From Treponema sp. (GTDB taxonomy: Bacteria > Spirochaetota > Spirochaetia > Treponematales > Breznakiellaceae): a stretch of DNA of 7,232 bases. The stretch covers positions 1-7,232 of the forward strand of contig JAISBK010000126.1 of the NCBI GenBank assembly GCA_031266255.1, written 5' to 3'. The translations under genes were made by a program, and so were the position numbers. Of this stretch, positions 1-5,664 are shown piece by piece. A model generated the notes under the pieces. It saw nothing but the letters and a program-made list of their open reading frames with translations, did no database searches and was not told the DNA's origin. Numbering within the stretch: position 1 is the first letter of the stretch; every line of letters starts with the position of its first letter.

Positions 1-1
1 A

Positions 2-217
2 GGCAGCGGTGGTTTTGAAGCGATTGCCTGCATCTTGGCAATCCGGGGCGGGTTTTATCCTCCCACCATTAATCTGGACCATCCGGATCCTGCCTGTGAT
101 CTGGATTATGTACCCAATATCGTACAATATGGGACCATTGATGCGGCAGTTTCAGGGTCGCTGGGTTTTGGAGGCCACAACGGGGTGGTAGTATTCAAGA
201 AATACCCAGAGAACTAA
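2..217 (+). CDS. fabF: 3-oxoacyl-ACP synthase II (FabF), C-terminal fragment
   Basis: Only the last 71 residues are in the window; the gene enters from the left edge in the frame that starts at base 2. FabF catalyses the decarboxylating condensation of malonyl-ACP with acyl-ACP in type II fatty acid elongation in the cytoplasm. The visible part carries the family's C-terminal signature: 'PPTINLDHPDP', then 'CDLDYVPN', then 'GFGGHN' followed by a hydrophobic strand ending 'FKKY'. The GFGG turn lies at the active-site entrance in KAS II enzymes. The CDLDYVPN block fits FabF better than FabB. The catalytic Cys and both His residues lie upstream, outside the window, so activity cannot be judged. 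The stop is TAA at 215-217, and fabZ follows after 84 nt on the same strand. Family assignment is secure; whether the upstream part is intact is unknown. Confidence 0.94.
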   Translation, partial: GSGGFEAIACILAIRGGFYPPTINLDHPDPACDLDYVPNIVQYGTIDAAVSGSLGFGGHNGVVVFKKYPEN

Positions 218-287
218 GGGGGCCCCGGTTGGATCCTTTTGGTTCTAGGGGTGTTTTGTACCCTTTCCCCCGGTGCCTAGGAATGGA

Positions 288-293
288 TATAAT
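288..293 (+). promoter_or_regulatory. possible -10 element (TATAAT) directly before fabZ
   Basis: A perfect TATAAT hexamer sits 8 nt before the fabZ ATG, in the 84-nt fabF-fabZ spacer, the only sizeable gap inside the run. No convincing -35 lies 16-18 nt upstream; that stretch is C-rich (around TTTCCCCC). If it is used, transcription would start at or within a few bases of the ATG and give a leaderless or near-leaderless fabZ mRNA. AT-rich hexamers occur by chance, so this is suggestive only. Confidence 0.28.
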
Positions 294-301
294 AAACGTA
301 T

Positions 302-760
302 ATGCATGTAGAAATCATAGAAACTGATGGAGATTTGCCCAATGAAATTGAGGCCCTGCTCCCCCATCGAGAACCTTTTCTGTTTGTGGATGCAATCATC
401 CACGCGGATGCGGATAAGATCGTCGCTACCCATGTTTTTACCAAACATGAATTCTTTTTTCGGGGGCACTTTCCTCAGTATCCAGTGGTGCCGGGGGTCA
501 TTCTGATAGAAACCATGGCCCAGGCCGGTGGAGCAGGCGTGCGTAAGCTCGGCGTACTCAGCGGGGACGCCCTCTTTTTTCTCGCTTCCATAGACAAAGT
601 CAAATTCCGCCGCCAAGTACGCCCCGGGGAAGAGCTTAGGGTGGAGATCGAGAATCTGAGGGTCTCCCCACAGACCATAAAGCAGGCGGGTAAAGCCTAT
701 ATAGGAGATGAGTTGGCCGCGGAAGCGGAATGGCTTTGTTTAGTAAGGAGAAGCTCGTGA
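302..760 (+). CDS. fabZ: 3-hydroxyacyl-ACP dehydratase FabZ
   Basis: This 152-residue hot-dog-fold enzyme dehydrates (3R)-hydroxyacyl-ACP to trans-2-enoyl-ACP in type II fatty acid synthesis. The length is normal for FabZ. The opening signature 'LLPHREPFLFVD' spans residues 19-30. The active-site block 'FRGHFPQYPVVPGV' begins at residue 53, with the predicted catalytic His56 and, in 'IETMAQAGG', the predicted Glu70. That pattern (GHFP...PGV...E..AQ) separates FabZ from FabA. The ATG at 302 gives the usual short lead before the first motif, and no better in-frame start is visible. The nearest Shine-Dalgarno-like bases (AGGAA, 279-283) are about 18 nt away, which is unusually far. The stop overlaps the fabV start by 4 nt (GTGA at 757-760), implying translational coupling to the next enzyme in the cycle. 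The assignment is very secure; the start is a little less so. Confidence 0.95.
   Translation: MHVEIIETDGDLPNEIEALLPHREPFLFVDAIIHADADKIVATHVFTKHEFFFRGHFPQYPVVPGVILIETMAQAGGAGVRKLGVLSGDALFFLASIDKVKFRRQVRPGEELRVEIENLRVSPQTIKQAGKAYIGDELAAEAEWLCLVRRSS
744..750 (+). promoter_or_regulatory. ribosome binding site that fixes the fabV start
   Basis: TAAGGAG lies inside the 3' end of fabZ, 6 nt upstream of the GTG at 757. It selects GTG 757 over the in-frame ATG at 730. The ATG would put the Shine-Dalgarno inside the coding sequence and add nine residues not expected in this family. Confidence 0.85.
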
Positions 761-2034
761 TTATTAAGCCGATGGTACGGAACAATATCTGCCTTAACAG
801 TCATCCTCAAGGTTGTGCTGAGGCGGTGAAGCAGCAAATAAGGTATGTGCACCGTACCTTTGCCGTAGCAAAAAGCCCAGGGGAACAGGGAAGCATTGCC
901 CTCGCAGGTATTCCCAAGCTGGTATTGGTCATTGGCTGTTCCACCGGCTATGGCCTGGCAAGCCGGATCGCGGCGGGTTTCGGGTACGGCGCGGCCACCG
1001 TGGGAATTTCCCTGGAGAAGTCCCCTTCAGCAAGCAAACCAGGAACCCCAGGGTATTACAATAACCGTACCTTTGACACTGAAGCCGCAAAAGCCGGGTT
1101 TGTCGCGAACACCTTGAATGGAGATGCTTATTCGGATCAGATCAAGGCAGCGGCTGCAGAAGCGATTCGGGCAAGTGCTGCCGCAGCGGGAATCCCTCCG
1201 CAGATCGACCTCATCATCTATTCTCTGGCTTCCCCGGTGCGGCTCGATCCTTGTGACGGGGTCTTGTACCGTTCGGTGATAAAACCCATTGGACAAGCCT
1301 ATACCGGGAAAACCGTGGATATGATGAGCGGTAGGATCTCCCTTGCCCAGGCAGAACCGGCCACCGAAGCAGAAATTGCCCATACCATCAAGGTCATGGG
1401 CGGCGAAGATTGGGAACGCTGGATCTGCGCCCTGGATAAGGCGAAACTCCTTGCCCAAGGAGTCCGAACCGTGGCCTATACCTATATTGGTCCTGAGCTT
1501 TCCTGGCCGATTTACAAAAACGGCACCATAGGCCGGGCCAAAGAAGACCTAGAACGGGCATGTAAGGCCATCAACCGGTACTTTGCCGCGGCAGGGCTGC
1601 CCAAGGCCCGCGGGTGGATTTCGGTAAACAAGGCCCTCGTAACCCGGGCGAGCGCGGTAATTCCCATCATCCCTTTTTACGTGTCCTGTCTTTTCAAGGT
1701 AATGAAAGCCCGGGGCCTTCATGAGTCGTGTATAGCCCAGATCGCCCGGCTGTACCAAGAGCGCCTCTACACCCCAGAAGCACGGGAAGACCCTTACCAG
1801 GTTCTGGTGGATCCTCAGGGGAGGATTCGCATGGACGATAGGGAAATGCGGGAAGATGTTCAGCAAGAGACCGGTGCCCTTATGGAAGCGGTTACCGCCG
1901 AGAATGTCCTTGAGATTTCCGATGTGGCAGGATTTAGGCACGATTTTCTTGAAGCTCATGGATTTGACGTAGCCGGTGTTGATTATGCGGCGGATACCGA
2001 TCCTGTTGCCTTCTCCACATCCCACCCCTCATAA
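757..2034 (+). CDS. fabV: trans-2-enoyl-ACP/CoA reductase, FabV/Ter family
   Basis: This 425-residue NADH-dependent reductase should convert trans-2-enoyl-ACP (or enoyl-CoA) to the saturated acyl thioester, the last step of each elongation round. The start is GTG: the mature start 'MIIKPMVRNNICLN' then matches the family, and TAAGGAG lies 6 nt upstream. The Rossmann nucleotide-binding loop is 'GCSTGYGLASR' (60-70), with an acidic residue at the end of the second strand (E87 in 'GISLEK'), consistent with NADH preference. 'YSLASPVR' spans 155-162 and 'VMGGEDWERW' 213-222. The FabV-type catalytic pair Tyr-X8-Lys is Y253 and K262. The residue after K262 is Glu, whereas proteobacterial FabV often has a second Lys; as recalled, T. 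denticola Ter also has Glu. A Gly/Ser-rich segment at about 39-53 is longer than in FabV or Ter. The position between fabZ and accB supports a role as the main enoyl-ACP reductase, but a crotonyl-CoA reductase role cannot be excluded. The family is secure; the substrate is inferred. Confidence 0.94.
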   Translation: MIIKPMVRNNICLNSHPQGCAEAVKQQIRYVHRTFAVAKSPGEQGSIALAGIPKLVLVIGCSTGYGLASRIAAGFGYGAATVGISLEKSPSASKPGTPGYYNNRTFDTEAAKAGFVANTLNGDAYSDQIKAAAAEAIRASAAAAGIPPQIDLIIYSLASPVRLDPCDGVLYRSVIKPIGQAYTGKTVDMMSGRISLAQAEPATEAEIAHTIKVMGGEDWERWICALDKAKLLAQGVRTVAYTYIGPELSWPIYKNGTIGRAKEDLERACKAINRYFAAAGLPKARGWISVNKALVTRASAVIPIIPFYVSCLFKVMKARGLHESCIAQIARLYQERLYTPEAREDPYQVLVDPQGRIRMDDREMREDVQQETGALMEAVTAENVLEISDVAGFRHDFLEAHGFDVAGVDYAADTDPVAFSTSHPS

Positions 2035-2051
2035 GGATAGGTTTTACCACG

Positions 2052-2486
2052 ATGAATGATACGTTCCTGCTCGCGTTACTGGATAAATTCAGTACCAGCT
2101 CAGTAGCTGAATTGGAGCTACAGGATGGGACTACCCATCTTATCCTCAGAAAAGAGCGCACCATGCCAGGTTCCCGGATTGAGGGGCAAAGCAAGATTCC
2201 TGCGGCTCAAACGGTACCAGCGCTTACCATCCCAGGGGAAACCATCACCAGTCCCATGGTGGCGACCTTTTATGCGTCCCCCGGTCCAGATGCTCCTCCT
2301 TTTGTAAGCCCTGGTTCCCAGGTCAAAGCAGGAGACACCCTTTGTATCTTAGAAGCCATGAAGATGATGAACCGGCTGGAAGCGGATTTTGATTGTGAAG
2401 TACTGGCGGTCCATGCCGGGAGCGGGGATTTGGTAGAATACGGTCAGATCCTCTTTGAAGTCAAACGGATAAGCCGCGCTGCATGA
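2052..2486 (+). CDS. accB: biotin carboxyl carrier protein of acetyl-CoA carboxylase
   Basis: This 144-residue carrier holds the covalently bound biotin that shuttles the carboxyl group between AccC and the AccA/AccD carboxyltransferase. An N-terminal segment (about 1-35) is followed by a short linker (about 36-62) that is less Ala/Pro-rich than in E. coli. The biotinyl domain starts at 'ITSPMVATFY' (65-74). 'SPGPDAPPF' (76-84) corresponds to the protruding thumb typical of bacterial AccB. The biotinylation site is K104 in 'EAMKMMN' (101-107). At 144 residues it is slightly shorter than the E. coli protein. The only nearby Shine-Dalgarno-like sequence (AAGGAT, 2033-2038) overlaps the fabV stop and is 13 nt from the ATG, so initiation may depend on re-initiation by ribosomes finishing fabV. 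accC follows within about 22 nt. The assignment is secure. Confidence 0.96.
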   Translation: MNDTFLLALLDKFSTSSVAELELQDGTTHLILRKERTMPGSRIEGQSKIPAAQTVPALTIPGETITSPMVATFYASPGPDAPPFVSPGSQVKAGDTLCILEAMKMMNRLEADFDCEVLAVHAGSGDLVEYGQILFEVKRISRAA

Positions 2487-2508
2487 AGTGCGGTGGTCAG
2501 GGGGGATG

Positions 2509-3852
2509 ATGATTAGACGTCTGCTCATTGCGAATCGGGGTGAAATTGCGGTTCGTATCATCCGAACCTGCCGGGAAATGGGCATTGAAACAGTGGCGGT
2601 GTATTCCACGGCAGATCAGGAAGGCCTCCATGTACGACTGGCGGATAAGGCGGTATGTATTGGGCCGCCCCCTTCATCCCAGAGTTATCTTATGGGGAAC
2701 AACCTCATCATGGCTGCGCTGCATACCGGCTGTGATGCGATTCATCCTGGGGTAGGTTTTCTTGCGGAGAACTCCGGTTTTGCCCGTTTGGTGCGGGATA
2801 CAGGTCTGGGATTCATCGGGCCTAAGCCCGAGCTGATTGAACTGTTGGGGGATAAGGTCCAAGCACGGGCTACGGCGCAGCGTTTTGGGCTTCCCATTAC
2901 TCCGGGCACTAAAACCGCGGTTGAAGATGGTGCTGAAGCTCTGGAAGCAGTACGAACCCTGGGTTTCCCGGTCATCATCAAGGCTGCTGCCGGGGGCGGC
3001 GGTAAGGGTATGCGGGTCGTGCGGGAGGAACAGGAGCTAGCAGAACAACTGTCCATTGCCCAGGCAGAAGCCGCAGCTGCTTTTGCCGATTCCCGGGTGT
3101 TCATTGAACGGTACTTGGAAAACCCCCGGCATGTGGAACTCCAGATCCTCGCCGCAGAAAATGCTCAGGTAGCGGTTTTAGGGGAACGGGATTGTTCGGT
3201 TCAGAAAAACCATCAGAAACTCATCGAAGAAAGTCCTTCCCCCGGGGTGAGTGAACGTATGCGGGAGCAAATGGCCCACGGAGCGGTGAAGCTCTTCCAA
3301 GAACTGGGCTACCAGGGAGCGGGAACCATTGAATTTCTGGTTAATCAGGAGGACTTTTATTTTATGGAAGTAAATGCCCGGCTTCAGGTAGAGCATCCGG
3401 TGAGCGAATGTATCACCGGTACGGATATGGTGCGGGAACAGATCATCGCCTGTACCGAAGGCCGCATGGAAATCGAGCCTCAGGCAGTACGGATCCAGGG
3501 CTGGGCCATGGAGTGCCGCATTAATGCCCTGAGTCCCGGTAGGATTACCGCACTGCACGTACCAGGAGGGCCGGGGGTTCGGTTCGATACCTGTTTGTAT
3601 GCCGGCTGTATGGTGCCCCCTTACTACGATGCGCTGGTAGGGAAGCTCATTGTTCATGGGTCGAACCGGGAGCGGGTTTTGGCTCGCATGGATCGGGCTT
3701 TGGCAGAACTGGGGATTGAGGGTATACAAACCAACCGATCTGAGCAACGGGAGATCATCCAAGAAAGCCGTTTTCGTTCCGGCCGTTTTGGTACGGCTTA
3801 TTACGAAGAACGAGAAAAGCAGCGTCCACAGGAGGGTGTCCATGCCCGATGA
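2509..3852 (+). CDS. accC: biotin carboxylase subunit of acetyl-CoA carboxylase (divergent)
   Basis: This ATP-grasp enzyme uses ATP and bicarbonate to carboxylate the biotin on AccB. The ATG at 2509 gives 447 residues and the family's exact start ('MIRRLLIANRGEIA'). GTG 2488 and ATG 2506 are also in frame, and an AGGGGGG run at 2499-2505 is the likely ribosome site. Seen in order: the N-terminal domain with 'IANRGEIAVR'; ATP-grasp 'IIKAAAGGGGKGMR' (156-169); H235 and K237 in 'NHQK'; E275, E287, N289 and R291; 'QVEHP' (293-297); and R337 in 'ECRINA'. These correspond to the E. coli metal, ATP, bicarbonate and biotin residues, so catalysis looks possible. Oddities: the loop after 'CRINA', normally EDPxxxFxPSPG, is cut to 'LSPG', a net loss of 7 residues near position 341. 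The usual HPGYGFLSE motif reads 'HPGVGFLAE' (V82), and the usual QRRHQK is 'QKNHQK'. The gene overlaps accD by 11 nt. Confidence 0.95.
   Translation: MIRRLLIANRGEIAVRIIRTCREMGIETVAVYSTADQEGLHVRLADKAVCIGPPPSSQSYLMGNNLIMAALHTGCDAIHPGVGFLAENSGFARLVRDTGLGFIGPKPELIELLGDKVQARATAQRFGLPITPGTKTAVEDGAEALEAVRTLGFPVIIKAAAGGGGKGMRVVREEQELAEQLSIAQAEAAAAFADSRVFIERYLENPRHVELQILAAENAQVAVLGERDCSVQKNHQKLIEESPSPGVSERMREQMAHGAVKLFQELGYQGAGTIEFLVNQEDFYFMEVNARLQVEHPVSECITGTDMVREQIIACTEGRMEIEPQAVRIQGWAMECRINALSPGRITALHVPGGPGVRFDTCLYAGCMVPPYYDALVGKLIVHGSNRERVLARMDRALAELGIEGIQTNRSEQREIIQESRFRSGRFGTAYYEEREKQRPQEGVHAR
3830..3835 (+). promoter_or_regulatory. ribosome binding site that fixes the accD start
   Basis: A perfect AGGAGG inside the 3' end of accC, 6 nt before the ATG at 3842. 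It shows that accD starts inside accC, not at the ATG far upstream at 3650 in the same open frame. Confidence 0.85.
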
Positions 3853-4636
3853 AACCAAGCCCTGCCCTGGCTGTCAGGCTCAGTACAGCTCTGAAGCCAT
3901 TGAAGAGGCGTTCAAGACCTGTCCGGGCTGTGGCTATCATTACCGGATGGAACCTCTGGAGCGGATCGCGTACCTGGCGGATCCGGGGAGCTTCCAGGAG
4001 TTTTCCGCGAATCTGCGCTCCCTTAACCCGATTGATCTAGTAGGGTATGAAGAAAAGCTCGCGGAAGCGGAAGTCAAGTCTCATATCAAGGAAGCGGTTA
4101 TCACCGGAACGTGTCTGATAGAAGGGCAAAAACTTGTCCTAGGGCTTATGTCTTTTACCTTTATGGGCGGCTCAATGGGGTCGGTGGTAGGAGAAAAGGT
4201 CTGCCGGGCTTTGCTCATGGCGGTGGAGGAACGGCTGCCGGTGGTGATCTACACCACTTCTGGAGGCGCCCGGATGCAGGAGGGGATATTCTCTCTTTTG
4301 CAAATGGCTAAGACCTCAAGCGCCGCAGCAGAACTGGATAAGGCAGGGCTTCCCTTTTTTATTGTGCTCTGCGATCCTACCACTGGTGGGGTTACCGCGT
4401 CTTTTGCCATGCTGGGGGATATTATCTTGGCCGAACCGGGGGCGCTCATCGGCTTTGCCGGCCCCCGGGTAATAGAGGGAACCATCCGGGCAAGCCTGCC
4501 TGAAGGGTTTCAGCGCGCTGAATTTCAACAAGAGAAGGGCTTTGTGGATCTGATCGTTCCCCGCAAAGACCAGCGGCGTCTTCTTGCCCAGCTTATGGTT
4601 CTGCATAGCCGTGTTTCGGTATCAGAGGAGGCCTAG
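3842..4636 (+). CDS. accD: acetyl-CoA carboxylase carboxyltransferase subunit beta
   Basis: This 264-residue zinc-binding half of the carboxyltransferase works with AccA to transfer the carboxyl group from biotin to acetyl-CoA. A four-Cys zinc ribbon opens the protein: C8 and C11, then C27 and C30 (Cys-X2-Cys, 15 residues, Cys-X2-Cys, the classic AccD spacing). The crotonase-fold core follows: 'FMGGSMGSVVGEK' (107-119), 'SGGARMQEG' (140-148), 'TTGGVTASFAMLGD' (180-193) and 'IGFAGPRVI' (203-211). The Gly-rich turns supply the oxyanion hole and CoA contacts in the family. It is shorter than E. coli AccD (about 300 residues), mainly because the zinc ribbon begins at residue 8 and there is no long C-terminal tail. 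The start is set by AGGAGG at 3830-3835. The 11-nt overlap with accC and 2-nt gap to accA suggest balanced, coupled subunit synthesis. The assignment is very secure. Confidence 0.96.
   Translation: MPDETKPCPGCQAQYSSEAIEEAFKTCPGCGYHYRMEPLERIAYLADPGSFQEFSANLRSLNPIDLVGYEEKLAEAEVKSHIKEAVITGTCLIEGQKLVLGLMSFTFMGGSMGSVVGEKVCRALLMAVEERLPVVIYTTSGGARMQEGIFSLLQMAKTSSAAAELDKAGLPFFIVLCDPTTGGVTASFAMLGDIILAEPGALIGFAGPRVIEGTIRASLPEGFQRAEFQQEKGFVDLIVPRKDQRRLLAQLMVLHSRVSVSEEA
4625..4631 (+). promoter_or_regulatory. ribosome binding site for the accA GTG start
   Basis: GAGGAGG inside the last codons of accD, 7 nt before the GTG at 4639. This strong site supports the non-ATG start of accA, which lies 2 nt after the accD stop. 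Confidence 0.8.
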
Positions 4637-4638
4637 GG

Positions 4639-5580
4639 GTGAATAGTGCTGCTACTGGAGAAAAAATTGCTGCCTTGCAAGGAAAGGTCGAAGAATTACG
4701 CAGGTTGGCTCAAGAATCGGGGATCGATGTGGTTGAAGCCATCCAAAGGCTTGAAGAGAAAATACTGGCAGGAGCCAAGACCGAAGCGGTATGGAAGCGG
4801 GTTGAGCTTGCCCGGCATCCTGAACGGCCCTATGCCCTGGATTATATACACCGCATTTTTACCGGTTTTATTGAACTGCACGGGGATCGGGCATTTGGGG
4901 ATGATCCGGCTCTCATAGGGGGGCTGGGCTTTTTGGAAGGCAGGCCGGTTACCATTTTAGTAAATCAGAAGGGCCGTAGCCTGAAAGAGAATATGTACCG
5001 TAACCACGGCATGGCCAATCCTGAGGGGTATCGTAAAGCGCTCAGGCTGGCAAAGCAGGCGGAGAAGTTTCGGCGGCCTATTGTTACCTTGGTGGATACA
5101 TCCGGAGCCTATCCGGGCTTAGGCGCGGAAGAACGGGGTATTGGGGAAGCCATTGCCCGGAACCTCCGGGATTTCAGCCAACTGAAAACCCCGATAGTTT
5201 GTATCATCATTGGGGAAGGGGGGTCTGGGGGGGCATTGGGCCTTTGTGTAGGGGATAAGATCTACATGCTGGAAAACGCCATCTACTCGGTGATAAGCCC
5301 TGAGGGCTGTGCGTCGATACTCCTGCGGGACGCGGCCAAGGCAAAAGACGCCGCCGCTATGCTGCGGATCACCAGTGAAGATCTTTTGAAGCTCAAGGTG
5401 ATTAACGGTATCATACCGGAACCTCCCGGCGGGGCGCACCAGGATCCGGACGCTACGGCAGAAACAATCAAGCAGATCCTGGTAAAAGAGTTGGGGGAGC
5501 TGGAAAACCGGAACCCATCGGTCCTGGTGCGGTACCGGAATCAGAAGATCCGCAAAATAGGCCATTGGAACGAGCGTTGA
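4639..5580 (+). CDS. accA: acetyl-CoA carboxylase carboxyltransferase subunit alpha
   Basis: This 313-residue subunit pairs with AccD to form the carboxyltransferase that makes malonyl-CoA. The length is close to E. coli AccA (about 319). An N-terminal, probably coiled-coil, helical region (about 8-60) is followed by 'ELHGDRAFGDDPA' (79-91), 'NPEGYRKALRLAKQAE' (127-142), 'DTSGAYPGLGAEERG' (153-167), the Gly-rich oxyanion turn 'GEGGSGGALG' (192-201), 'YSVISPEGCASIL' (216-228) and 'IIPEPPGGAH' near the C-terminus. All are AccA hallmarks. The only deviation noticed is Ser155 where the E. coli protein has Pro in 'DTPGAYPG'. The GTG start is supported by a strong ribosome site at 4625-4631. This is the last gene of the run; the neighbour downstream, selB, points the other way. 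The assignment is very secure. Confidence 0.96.
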   Translation: MNSAATGEKIAALQGKVEELRRLAQESGIDVVEAIQRLEEKILAGAKTEAVWKRVELARHPERPYALDYIHRIFTGFIELHGDRAFGDDPALIGGLGFLEGRPVTILVNQKGRSLKENMYRNHGMANPEGYRKALRLAKQAEKFRRPIVTLVDTSGAYPGLGAEERGIGEAIARNLRDFSQLKTPIVCIIIGEGGSGGALGLCVGDKIYMLENAIYSVISPEGCASILLRDAAKAKDAAAMLRITSEDLLKLKVINGIIPEPPGGAHQDPDATAETIKQILVKELGELENRNPSVLVRYRNQKIRKIGHWNER

Positions 5581-5588
5581 TGTAGAGC

Positions 5589-5613
5589 TTATCCGGGAAT
5601 AAGGCCTGGATGG
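5589..5613 (+). terminator. stem-loop after accA, weak terminator candidate
   Basis: About 10 nt after the accA stop, 5591-5597 (ATCCGGG) can pair with 5605-5611 (CCTGGAT) around a 7-nt loop, with one G-U pair; two further G-U pairs could extend the stem. No T-tract follows, so this is not a standard intrinsic terminator. A second element, TTCGCC at 5627-5632 against GGCGAA at 5649-5654 (16-nt loop), also lacks a T-run on either strand. Either could help protect or end the convergent transcripts, but the evidence is only base pairing. Confidence 0.22.
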
Positions 5614-5664
5614 ACCGAGATAAGATTTCGCCAAAGAATAACCGCACAGGCGAATGTTACCAGA

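Noticed and set aside
218..280. Short palindromes (GGGGCCCC, GGATCC, CCTAGG) in the fabF-fabZ gap as an operator or terminator
   Set aside because: They are isolated short self-complementary words with no consistent longer repeat, stable hairpin or T-tract.
245..616. 123-residue open frame on the minus strand opposite fabZ
   Set aside because: It is antisense to a clear fabZ, its protein has no recognisable motif, and it reads as a shadow frame.
730..756. ATG at 730 as the fabV start (nine extra residues)
   Set aside because: It lies upstream of the TAAGGAG that serves GTG 757, and the extra residues are not expected in FabV/Ter proteins, whose N-terminus matches from GTG 757.
758..760. fabZ TGA as a possible selenocysteine codon, given selB nearby
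   Set aside because: FabZ already has its normal full length, the read-through frame shows no conserved sequence, and the TGA overlaps the fabV start as an ordinary coupled stop.
2488..2508. GTG at 2488 as the accC start
   Set aside because: It adds seven residues before the family start and lacks a ribosome site; the G-rich run at 2499-2505 favours ATG 2506 or 2509.
3650..3841. A 64-residue N-terminal extension of accD from an ATG at 3650
   Set aside because: It lies entirely within accC in another frame, has no AccD-like sequence, and the perfect AGGAGG 6 nt before ATG 3842 sets the true start.
3178..3858. 226-residue open frame on the minus strand opposite accC
   Set aside because: Long but antisense to well-conserved accC codons, with low-plausibility composition and no motif; such shadows are common in GC-rich codon usage.
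5627..5654. TTCGCC/GGCGAA inverted repeat between accA and selB as an intrinsic terminator
   Set aside because: The stem is only 6 bp with a 16-nt loop, and no T-run follows on either strand.
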